Assembly: GCA_004296815.1 (NCBI GenBank)
Contig: SCVT01000298.1
Coordinates: 1-14,641, forward strand
Length of the DNA stretch: 14,641 nucleotides
Origin: Reyranella sp.
GTDB taxonomy: Bacteria; Pseudomonadota; Alphaproteobacteria; Reyranellales; Reyranellaceae
Direction of reading: 5' to 3'
Below the pieces are notes generated by a model. That model was not told the origin of the DNA. It searched no databases and worked only from the letters and a program-made list of their open reading frames with translations. Each line of letters begins with the position of its first letter. The stretch's first letter is position 1. Positions 1 through 6,696 of the stretch are shown piece after piece. The translations under genes and the position numbers were made by a program.

Positions 1-557
1 GCGAGAAGAAGACCAACACGTTCGACGACTTCGTCGCATCGGCACACGCCCTGATCGCGGCGAAGTACACGTCCCCCAAGCGCATCGTGGCCCACGGCGG
101 CAGCGCCGGCGGCATGCTGATGGGCGCGGTCGCCAACCGCGCGCCCGAGCTGTTCGCGGGCATCGTGGCCGAGGTGCCGTTCGTCGACGTGCTCAACACC
201 ATGCTCGACGACACGCTGCCGCTCACGCCGCCGGAATGGCCGGAATGGGGAAATCCCCTGAAGGATGAAACCGCGTTCCGCACGATCCTCGCCTACTCGC
301 CCTACGACAACGTCGCGGCCGGCGCCTATCCGGCAATCCTCGCCATGGCCGGTCTTACCGACCCCAGGGTGACCTATTGGGAGCCCGCCAAATGGGTCGC
401 GCGGCTCCGGGCCAGGATGACCGGCGGCGGCCCGGTGCTGCTGCGCACCAACATGGGGGCGGGCCATGGCGGCTCGTCGGGCCGGTTCAGCCGGCTCGAC
501 GAAGTGGCCATCGCCTATGCCTTTGCGCTGCGGTGCGCCGGTCTCACGGCGGCGTGA
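1..557 (+). CDS. Prolyl oligopeptidase family serine peptidase (oligopeptidase B-like), C-terminal part
   Basis: Partial gene; the first whole codon is at base 3 and 184 residues are visible. The segment is the alpha/beta-hydrolase catalytic domain of an S9A peptidase, which cleaves short peptides, in oligopeptidase B after basic residues. The full catalytic triad can be read: the nucleophile in HGGSAGG (Ser34 of the visible part), Asp120 in GLTDPRV, and His155 in GAGHGG. These three motifs and their spacing match oligopeptidase B (PtrB) closely. The N-terminal beta-propeller, which restricts substrates to small peptides, lies outside the window, so specificity cannot be judged. The gene ends with TGA at 555-557, and 93 bases separate it from dctP. 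No terminator hairpin with a T-run was found in that gap, so read-through into dctP is possible. Confidence 0.88.
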   Translation, partial: EKKTNTFDDFVASAHALIAAKYTSPKRIVAHGGSAGGMLMGAVANRAPELFAGIVAEVPFVDVLNTMLDDTLPLTPPEWPEWGNPLKDETAFRTILAYSPYDNVAAGAYPAILAMAGLTDPRVTYWEPAKWVARLRARMTGGGPVLLRTNMGAGHGGSSGRFSRLDEVAIAYAFALRCAGLTAA

Positions 558-614
558 ACTGGAATCGGTCTGGACAGGGCTTCTTCGGCAGGTTCATCTT
601 CGCTGCAGCGTGGC

Positions 615-626
615 GTTGAATACAAC
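615..626. promoter_or_regulatory. Candidate operator: near-perfect inverted repeat upstream of dctP
   Basis: GTTGAATACAAC is a 12-base inverted repeat with 5 of 6 base pairs symmetric. It lies 24 bases before the dctP start, in the only intergenic gap ahead of the TRAP genes. It resembles the TTGTATACAA-type sites bound by many GntR/FCD-family regulators, which often control TRAP transporter operons. No regulator gene lies in the window. The assignment rests on shape and position only. Confidence 0.3.
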
Positions 627-650
627 AAGCCAAGCACACGGAGGAACCTC

Positions 651-1778
651 ATGTCCGAGAGAGCAAATTCGCGTCGTAAATTCCTGAAGGGCGCCGCCGT
701 CGCGACGGCGGCAACCGTCGCGGCACCGGCCGTCGTCAAGGCGCAGGGCCCGATCAGCATGCGCTGGCAGAGCACCTGGCCGTCGAAGGACATCTTCCAC
801 GAGTACGCGCTCGACTTCGCAAAGAAGATCAACGACATGACCGGCGGCGACCTCAAGATCGAGGTGTTGCCGGCCGGTGCGGTCGTCCCCGCCTTCGGCC
901 TGCTCGAGGCGGTGTCCAAGGGCACGCTCGACGGCGGCCACGGCGTGCTCGTCTATCACTACGGCAAGCAGACCGCGCTGGCGCTGTGGGGCTCCGGCCC
1001 GGGCTACGCCATGGATGCCAACATGCTGATGAGCTGGCACAAGTACGGCGGCGGCAAGGAGCTGCTCGAGAAGCTCTACGCCTCGATCGGCGCCAACGTC
1101 GTGTCGTTCCCCTACGGGCCGATGCCGACGCAGCCGCTCGGCTGGTTCAAGAAGCCGGTCACCAAGGTCGAGGACCTGCAGGGCCTCAAGTTCCGCACCG
1201 TCGGCATCTCGATCGACGTGTTCCAGGGCATGGGGGCAGCGGTCAACGCGCTGCCGGGCGGCGAGATCGTCGCGGCCATGGACCGCGGCCTGCTCGACGC
1301 GGCCGAATTCAACAACGCCTCGTCGGATCGCCTGCTGGGCTTCGCCGACGTGTCGAAGATCTGCATGCTGCAGAGCTATCACCAGAACGCCGAGCAGTTC
1401 GAGATCATGTTCAACAAGGACAAGTACAACGCGCTGCCGGACAAGATGAAGGCGATCATCGCCAACGGCACCGAGGCGGCGTCGCAGGACATGTCGTGGA
1501 AGGCGATCGACCGCTATTCCAAGGACTATGTCGAGCTGCAGACCAAGGACAAGGTCCGCTTCTACAAGACGCCCGACGCCGTCCTGAAGCGCCAGCTCGA
1601 GATCTACGACGACGTGGTCGCCAAGAAGTCGGCGGAGAACCCGCTGTTCAAGGAGATCGCCCAGTCGCAGATCGCCTTCGCCAAGCGCGCCACGCAGTGG
1701 GAGCAGGACACGGTGGTCAACCGCAAGATGGCGTTCGACCACTATTTCGGGCCGCAGGCCAAGCCGATCAGGCTCTAG
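651..1778 (+). CDS. dctP: TRAP transporter substrate-binding protein (DctP family), Tat-exported
   Basis: 375 residues. This is the periplasmic receptor that captures solute for a TRAP secondary transporter. The N-terminus has a twin-arginine signal (SRRKFLK at residues 7-13), an alanine/valine-rich h-region and a likely cleavage site near residue 32, so it is probably exported folded. The mature part shows DctP-family order, including QGLKFRT with Arg182, the family's carboxylate-binding arginine position, and DAAEF with Glu219-Phe220. The general pattern (GTLDGGHG, LPGGE, then AEF) is closest in my reading to the 2-oxoacid receptor TakP, which has Glu-Trp where this protein has Glu-Phe. The substrate is therefore probably a carboxylate but unproven. 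The start is supported by GGAGG at 640-644, six bases before ATG. An intrinsic terminator follows, then dctQ and dctM. Confidence 0.93.
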   Translation: MSERANSRRKFLKGAAVATAATVAAPAVVKAQGPISMRWQSTWPSKDIFHEYALDFAKKINDMTGGDLKIEVLPAGAVVPAFGLLEAVSKGTLDGGHGVLVYHYGKQTALALWGSGPGYAMDANMLMSWHKYGGGKELLEKLYASIGANVVSFPYGPMPTQPLGWFKKPVTKVEDLQGLKFRTVGISIDVFQGMGAAVNALPGGEIVAAMDRGLLDAAEFNNASSDRLLGFADVSKICMLQSYHQNAEQFEIMFNKDKYNALPDKMKAIIANGTEAASQDMSWKAIDRYSKDYVELQTKDKVRFYKTPDAVLKRQLEIYDDVVAKKSAENPLFKEIAQSQIAFAKRATQWEQDTVVNRKMAFDHYFGPQAKPIRL

Positions 1779-1798
1779 GACACACCGGCTGAAATCGC

Positions 1799-1838
1799 GA
1801 GGCACCGCTCCTTGAACAGGGCGGTGCCTCGTCTTTCT
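1799..1838 (+). terminator. Intrinsic terminator/attenuator between dctP and dctQ
   Basis: A perfect 10-bp stem (GAGGCACCGC at 1799-1808 with GCGGTGCCTC at 1821-1830) encloses a 12-base loop and is followed by GTCTTTCT. It starts 21 bases after the dctP stop codon. The T-run is imperfect, so partial read-through is expected. This would give more transcript of the binding protein than of the membrane subunits, and would also protect the 3' end of the dctP message. That is a common arrangement in binding-protein transporter operons. Confidence 0.75.
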
Positions 1839-1855
1839 GCGGTACACTGGTCTTC

Positions 1856-2527
1856 ATGACGGTCGAACGCTTCCTTCACACGATCGACGGCATCAGCACC
1901 TGGGTCGGCAAGGCCGCCGCCTGGCTGATCATCGCGCTGATGGCCGTGGTCTGCCTCGAGGTCTTCAAGCGCTACCTGCTCAACGCGCCGACCGCGTGGA
2001 TCTTCGACCTCAACAACATGCTCTACGGCTCGCTGTTCATGCTGTGCGGCGCCTATGCTTTGGCCCAGAACGCCCATGTGCGTGGCGACTTCCTCTACAG
2101 CTCGATGCGGCCGCGCGTGCAGGCGACGCTCGACCTGATCCTCTACTTCGTCTTCTTCTTCCCCGGCATCGCCGCTCTCCTCTACGCCGGAACCGAATAT
2201 GCGGGCGATTCGTGGCGCATCCGCGAGCATTCCAACGTCACCGCCGACGGCCCGCCGGTCTATCACTTCAAGACAATCATCCCGATCGCCGGCGCGCTGG
2301 TGCTGCTGCAGGGCTTCGCCGAGGTCGTGCGCTGCATCGTCTGCCTCCGGACCGGCGCATGGCCGTCGCGCCTGAAGGACGTGACCGAGATCGACGTCGT
2401 CGAGGAGCAGCTCGCCCACTCCGAGCATGTCGACGAGGAGACCCGCAAGCTCGCCATCGCCAAGGCGGCGCAGATCGAGGAGGCGGCGCGTCAAAGGGGC
2501 ATGGGAAGCGGAGACAACAAGATATGA
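1856..2527 (+). CDS. dctQ: TRAP transporter small permease subunit (DctQ family)
   Basis: 223 residues. This is the small four-helix membrane subunit that pairs with DctM; together they couple solute uptake to a sodium or proton gradient. Hydrophobic segments lie at about residues 20-37, 54-71, 91-111 and 139-158. Family signatures are visible: EVFKRYLLNAPTAW after helix 1 and ALAQNAHVRGD after helix 2. After helix 4 there is a hydrophilic, charge-rich tail of about 55-60 residues, making the protein longer than the usual 160-190. No Shine-Dalgarno sequence precedes the ATG, and the gene lies just behind a terminator, so its output is probably low relative to dctP. Its TGA overlaps the dctM start as ATGA, indicating translational coupling. 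Confidence 0.9.
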   Translation: MTVERFLHTIDGISTWVGKAAAWLIIALMAVVCLEVFKRYLLNAPTAWIFDLNNMLYGSLFMLCGAYALAQNAHVRGDFLYSSMRPRVQATLDLILYFVFFFPGIAALLYAGTEYAGDSWRIREHSNVTADGPPVYHFKTIIPIAGALVLLQGFAEVVRCIVCLRTGAWPSRLKDVTEIDVVEEQLAHSEHVDEETRKLAIAKAAQIEEAARQRGMGSGDNKI

Positions 2528-4263
2528 CCGATCCCCAACTCGGCCTGTTGATGCTCTGCCTCATCGTGGTCGTGATCATGATGGGCTTCGCCACCGCCTT
2601 CACGCTGATGGGGCTCGGCATCGTCTTCGGCTTCATCGCCTTCTACGACCCCACGCAGGCGTGGGCCGACAATAAGATCTTCGCGCTGATGGTCCAGCGC
2701 ACCTACGGTGCCATGACCAACGACGTGCTGATCTCCATCCCGCTCTTCGTGCTGATGGGCTACGTGATGGAGCGCGGCGCGCTCGTGGACAAGATGTTCT
2801 ATTCGATCCAGCTCGCCTTCCGGAGGGTGCCGGCGGCGCTCGCAGTGGCGACCCTGATCGTCTGCACCTTCTGGGGCATCGCAAGCGGCCTGGTCGGCGC
2901 GGTCGTGGTGCTGATGGGCGTCATCGCCATGAACCCGATGCTGCGCGCCGGCTACGACGTGAAGCTCGCCTCCGGCGTGATCACCGCCGGCGGTACCTTG
3001 GGCATCCTGATCCCGCCCTCGGTGATGATCATCGTCTACGCCGCCGTCGCCGGCCAGTCGGTGGTCAAGCTCTACGCCGCCGCGATGTTCCCCGGCTTCT
3101 TCCTGGCGCTGCTCTACCTTCTCTATGTGCTGGGCTGGGCGACGCTCAATCCCAAGATCGCCCCCCGGCTGCCCGAGGAGCAGACGCGCGTGCCGGTGCC
3201 GGGCTGGGTCGAGCGCCTGCAGGCCGCCTACTCGCCCAACCTGCTGGCCAGCCTCTTCAAGGCGCTGTTCGCACCCGCTGAGGCGCGCGATCTCGAGGCC
3301 GACGGCAAGCGGCTGGGCTATGGCGGCATCGCCTTCAACTTCCTCGTGGCGCTGGTGCCGCTGATCCTGGCCGTGATCACCCTGGGCGGGACCTGGTGGT
3401 ACGTCGTCATCCACAAGAAGACCATCGACGCGCCGGAAGCCGCCGGCCTGCAGCCGCTGGGCGGCGCGGTGGTCGAGGCCGCGGCGACCGACACCGGCCC
3501 CTCGGCTGCCTTCTACTGGTGGTTCGGCGGAATCGCGATCGTCCTCCTGCTCGCCGTCGTGCGCTATTACCGGCGCATGGACGCGGCGCGCTTCACGGTG
3601 CTGAAGCTGCTCAGCGCGTCGGTGATGCCGCTCGGCATCCTGACCGCGATCGTGCTGGCGGTGATCCTGTTCGGCATCACGACCGCCACCGAATCGGCGG
3701 CGGTCGGCGCCGCCGGCGCCTTCCTGCTGGCGCTGCAGGCCGGCACGCTCGACTGGAAGCGCACCAAGGAGGCGGTGTTCCTGACCGCCAAGACCACCGC
3801 CATGGTGTGCTGGCTGTTCGTCGGCTCGGCGCTCTTCTCGGCGGTGTTCGCGATCCTGGGCGGCCAGGGGCTGGTCGAGCGCTGGGCGCTGTCGCTGAAC
3901 CTCACGCCGCTGCAGTTCATGATCCTGTCGCAGGCGATCATCTTCATCCTCGGCTGGCCGCTCGAATGGACGGAGATCCTGATCATCTTCGTGCCGATCT
4001 TCCTGCCGCTGCTGAAGCACTACAACATCGACCCGATCCTGTGGGGCTGCCTGGTGTTCGTGAACCTGCAGGCCGCCTTCCTGTCGCCGCCCGTGGCCAT
4101 GTCGGCCTACTACCTCAAGGGCGTGTCGCCACCGCACGTCACGCTGAACCAGATATTCGGCGGCATGATGCCCTACATGCTGATCGTCATCCTCTGCATG
4201 GTGATCATGTACATGTGGCCCGGCATGACCCTGTGGCTGCCGAACTATCTCTACGGGGGCTGA
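2524..4263 (+). CDS. dctM: TRAP transporter large permease subunit (DctM family), extended form
   Basis: 579 residues, against about 425 in the classic DctM. This is the membrane subunit that carries the transport path. The N-terminal half is typical, with the hairpin motif GILIPPSV at residues 160-167. The C-terminal half is also typical, with ITTATESAA at 385-393 and FLSPPVAMS at 519-527. Between them, residues about 210-360, is an insertion holding a hydrophilic stretch (206-262), a hydrophobic segment (about 268-296), a loop with an acid/alanine-rich part (297-328) and another hydrophobic segment (331-348). The start at 2524 was chosen because its ATG overlaps the dctQ stop, with GGAG at 2510-2513 ten bases upstream. 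The same frame stays open further upstream, but that region is dctQ read in another frame. Confidence 0.92.
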   Translation: MTDPQLGLLMLCLIVVVIMMGFATAFTLMGLGIVFGFIAFYDPTQAWADNKIFALMVQRTYGAMTNDVLISIPLFVLMGYVMERGALVDKMFYSIQLAFRRVPAALAVATLIVCTFWGIASGLVGAVVVLMGVIAMNPMLRAGYDVKLASGVITAGGTLGILIPPSVMIIVYAAVAGQSVVKLYAAAMFPGFFLALLYLLYVLGWATLNPKIAPRLPEEQTRVPVPGWVERLQAAYSPNLLASLFKALFAPAEARDLEADGKRLGYGGIAFNFLVALVPLILAVITLGGTWWYVVIHKKTIDAPEAAGLQPLGGAVVEAAATDTGPSAAFYWWFGGIAIVLLLAVVRYYRRMDAARFTVLKLLSASVMPLGILTAIVLAVILFGITTATESAAVGAAGAFLLALQAGTLDWKRTKEAVFLTAKTTAMVCWLFVGSALFSAVFAILGGQGLVERWALSLNLTPLQFMILSQAIIFILGWPLEWTEILIIFVPIFLPLLKHYNIDPILWGCLVFVNLQAAFLSPPVAMSAYYLKGVSPPHVTLNQIFGGMMPYMLIVILCMVIMYMWPGMTLWLPNYLYGG

Positions 4264-4272
4264 GCGGGAACG

Positions 4273-5436
4273 ATGAAGGCACGTATCGACCGCCTCCTGT
4301 CCCAGGCGGTGAGCAGAGGCGACGTGCCGGGCGTCGCCGCCGTCGCGACCGACGGGACGTCCACGACCTACGAGGGCGGCTTCGGCAAGGCGATCCTCGG
4401 CCACGAGGCCGCCATGACCCCCGACACGGTCGTGTGGATCGCCTCGATGACCAAGGCGGTGACGGGCGCCGTCGCCATGCAGCAGGTCGAACGCGGCAAG
4501 CTCGAACTCGATGCGCCGGCCAAGGCGGTGATCCCCTATCTCGGCGAGGTCCAGGTCCTCGAAGGTTTCGACGGCGCGGGCAAGCCCCGACTGCGCAAGC
4601 CCAAACGCGACATCACGCTGCGCCACCTCCTCACGCACACGGTGGGCTTCGGCTACGACATCTGGAACGAGGAGATCGTGAAGTATCGCGAGGCCATGGA
4701 CGTGCCGACCATCGGCACCGGCCTCAACAAGTCGCTGACCACGCCGCTGCTGTTCGATCCCGGCGAGCGCTGGCAGTACGGCATCGGCATCGACTGGGCC
4801 GGCAAGATGGTAGAGGCGGTCACCGGAAAGAAGCTCGGCCAGGTCATGCACGACGACCTCTTCGTGCCGCTCGGCATGGAAAGCACGGCCTTTCGCATCA
4901 CGCCCGCCATGCGCGCGCGGATGGCGCGGGTGCACCACCGGCAAGCCGACGGCGGCCTGGTCGCCGACCTCACGCGCGAGATCCCGCAGGATCCGGAGTT
5001 CGAGGCGGGCGGCGGTGGGCTCTACTCGACGGCGCGCGATTACCTGAAGTTCGTGGACATGGTGCTGAACGACGGCCGCTCCGCGCGCGGCGACGTCGTG
5101 ATGAAGGCCGCGACGGTCGACGCCATGGCGACCAACGCCATGGGAAAATCGAAGGTGACGCTGCTCAGGACCATGGCGCCCGCCCTTTCCCTCGATGCCG
5201 AGTTCTTCCCCGGCGTCGACAAGCAATGGGGCCTCACCTTCATGATCAACAACCAGGAAGCGCCGACCGGCCGCTCCGCCGGCGGCCTCTGCTGGGCGGG
5301 CCTGCCCAACACCTACTACTGGATCGACCGCGCGAAGCGCCTGGGCGGCGTCTACATGACCCAGATCCTGCCCTTCGTCGACGTGAAGGCGCTGCCGCTG
5401 TTCTACGACTTCGAGCGCGCGGTCTACGGCAAATAA
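4273..5436 (+). CDS. Serine hydrolase of the beta-lactamase class C / EstB esterase family
   Basis: 387 residues. The enzyme has the penicillin-binding-protein fold with an acyl-enzyme serine; family members are esterases, lactamases, D-aminopeptidases and transesterases. The catalytic tetrad start is SMTK (Ser58 and Lys61). The second motif is QYGIG (Tyr169), replacing the Tyr-x-Asn of true beta-lactamases. The third box is a WAG-type motif (CWAGLPNTYYWID) near residues 325-340, as in EstB-like esterases, instead of KTG. RHLLTHTVGF at 117-126 and GGGGLYSTARDY are family landmarks. There is no signal peptide, so it should act in the cytoplasm. It begins 9 bases after dctM with only a weak ribosome site (GGGA at 4266-4269) and is surely cotranscribed. 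It may therefore hydrolyse an ester or lactone delivered by the TRAP system, which is inference. It is unlikely to be a resistance beta-lactamase. Confidence 0.88.
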   Translation: MKARIDRLLSQAVSRGDVPGVAAVATDGTSTTYEGGFGKAILGHEAAMTPDTVVWIASMTKAVTGAVAMQQVERGKLELDAPAKAVIPYLGEVQVLEGFDGAGKPRLRKPKRDITLRHLLTHTVGFGYDIWNEEIVKYREAMDVPTIGTGLNKSLTTPLLFDPGERWQYGIGIDWAGKMVEAVTGKKLGQVMHDDLFVPLGMESTAFRITPAMRARMARVHHRQADGGLVADLTREIPQDPEFEAGGGGLYSTARDYLKFVDMVLNDGRSARGDVVMKAATVDAMATNAMGKSKVTLLRTMAPALSLDAEFFPGVDKQWGLTFMINNQEAPTGRSAGGLCWAGLPNTYYWIDRAKRLGGVYMTQILPFVDVKALPLFYDFERAVYGK

Positions 5437-5440
5437 GAAG

Positions 5441-6658
5441 TCAGGCGAGCCCGAACAGTTCGGTCTCTTCCCGCACGCCGCGGAGCTTGTGGCGGCCGAG
5501 CGAGACCAGCCGGTCGCGGCTCGCCGTCGCCGCCTCGGCGAAGGCCTGCGACACCAGCAGGCTCTGGCCGAGCGGCTCGCACAGTTTCTCGATGCGCGAG
5601 GCCTCGTTGACCGCGGGCCCAATCACCGTGAAGTCGAGCCGCGCGGCGGTGCCGACATTGCCGTACTGCACGGCGCCGATATGGAGCGAAAGGTCGAGCC
5701 CTGCCGTCTGCTGGCCGGCGGCCCGCCGCCGGCCGTTGAGCGCCTCGATCAGGGCGAGCGCTTCGGTCGCCGCATCGAGGGCCGCGGCGCAGACCTCGGC
5801 GCGCCCCGCCGGACGCACGGCGAAGGCGGCCAGCAGCCCGTCGCCCATGAACTTCAACACCTCCCCGCCATGGCGCACGACCGGCGCCGCCATGCATTCG
5901 AAGCATTCGTCGAGCAGGGCGATCAGCTCCTTGCCGGGCGTGGTGTCGGCGATCGCGGTGAAGCCGCGCAGGTCGGTATAGAACAGCACGGCCTCTACAC
6001 CCTGCACCTCGCCGCGCTGCACGGTGCCGGCGAAGACGCGACTGGCCGGATCGTCGCCGAGATAGGCGGCCAGCAGCCCCTGGCCCAGCGCACGCATGGT
6101 GATGGCCTTCACGGCGACCGCGAACACCGGCAACACCTGCTTCAGGACCGCCAGATCGGCCTCGCTGTAGCCGCCCGGCTGGCCGGTCGTGAGCGAGCAG
6201 ACGAGGGCGAGCCGCTCGGCATGCTCGGCCTCGGCTGCCCAGTCGATCAGCGGCACGAGTTCGCCCATGGGAAAGATGCGGCCCAGCCACTCCGTCATGC
6301 CGGCGGCATGCAATTCCTCGAATACCGGCACACCCCTCACCATCGCCGGGTCGGTGAGATCGCGGCGCTGTTCGTCGACCCCCTTGCGCAGCATCGGCTC
6401 GAACGGGCTTTCCCGTACGGTCGGCACGTCGATCCCGGCATGGCTGAATTCGAAGTGCGTGATCTCGGGTCTCGCACGATCCCAGATCATGCTGCGCGCC
6501 CGCACCATGGGATGCAGCGTGTTCATGCCGACGAACATACGCTCGACGGGCAAGCCCGCCTCGTTCAGCCGGCGGCCCAGGCCGTCGACGATCTCTTCCA
6601 GCGGCATGTTGCGCAGGCCGGCATGGGCCAGCCAGTCGGTGAGCGAGCGCGACTCCAT
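5441..6658 (-). CDS. Class III adenylate/guanylate cyclase with N-terminal regulatory domain
   Basis: 405 residues from the ATG at 6658. Makes cyclic AMP from ATP. The C-terminal catalytic domain (about 217-405) has the metal-binding aspartates Asp229 (FYTDLRGFT) and Asp273 (KFMGDG). The purine-specifying pair is Lys269 and Thr344 (LDFTVIG), which favours ATP over GTP. The transition-state residues Asn351 and Arg355 (VNEASRIE) are also present, so it should be active as a homodimer. Residues 1-210 form a soluble domain starting with a W-L...G-L-R...P-L-E-E pattern, common before alphaproteobacterial cyclases and probably a GAF-like sensor. There are no membrane segments. The start at 6658 was chosen for its ribosome site; ATG 6670 is an in-frame alternative. 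It lies 38 bases after the monooxygenase gene and is probably cotranscribed. It converges on the serine hydrolase gene with a 4-base gap. Confidence 0.88.
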   Translation of the reverse strand: MESRSLTDWLAHAGLRNMPLEEIVDGLGRRLNEAGLPVERMFVGMNTLHPMVRARSMIWDRARPEITHFEFSHAGIDVPTVRESPFEPMLRKGVDEQRRDLTDPAMVRGVPVFEELHAAGMTEWLGRIFPMGELVPLIDWAAEAEHAERLALVCSLTTGQPGGYSEADLAVLKQVLPVFAVAVKAITMRALGQGLLAAYLGDDPASRVFAGTVQRGEVQGVEAVLFYTDLRGFTAIADTTPGKELIALLDECFECMAAPVVRHGGEVLKFMGDGLLAAFAVRPAGRAEVCAAALDAATEALALIEALNGRRRAAGQQTAGLDLSLHIGAVQYGNVGTAARLDFTVIGPAVNEASRIEKLCEPLGQSLLVSQAFAEAATASRDRLVSLGRHKLRGVREETELFGLA

Positions 6659-6664
6659 GGCCTG

Positions 6665-6668
6665 CTCC
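6665..6668 (-). promoter_or_regulatory. Ribosome binding site selecting the cyclase start
   Basis: On the minus strand GGAG sits six bases before ATG 6658, whereas the upstream in-frame ATG at 6670 has no purine-rich site. The GGAG is itself inside the first codons of the longer reading, so both starts are possible and differ by only four residues. Confidence 0.5.
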
Positions 6669-6696
6669 ATGGCAGGAGCCGGGCCCGGCGTCGATC

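Noticed and set aside
4273..5436. Serine hydrolase as an antibiotic-resistance beta-lactamase
   Set aside because: It lacks a signal peptide, the Tyr-x-Asn motif and the KTG box. The active-site boxes fit EstB-like esterases instead.
5451..5463. Perfect palindrome CCGAACAGTTCGG near the serine hydrolase and cyclase stops, considered as a LexA-type box or terminator
   Set aside because: The spacing between half-sites is one base, where the CGAAC-GTTCG LexA box has four, and it lies inside the 3' end of the cyclase gene. As a hairpin it has only five pairs and no real T-run, so it is at best a weak terminator.
2491..5622. Minus-strand open frame of over 1000 codons opposite dctM and the serine hydrolase
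   Set aside because: It lies antisense to two well-recognised genes, is dominated by Arg, His, Asp, Glu and Gln repeats typical of GC-rich shadow frames, and shows no family motif.
3396..5981. Plus-strand open frame of 861 codons overlapping dctM, the hydrolase and the cyclase
   Set aside because: It crosses three real genes in another frame, with low-complexity Arg/His/Gly-rich composition and no domain; an artefact of high GC content.
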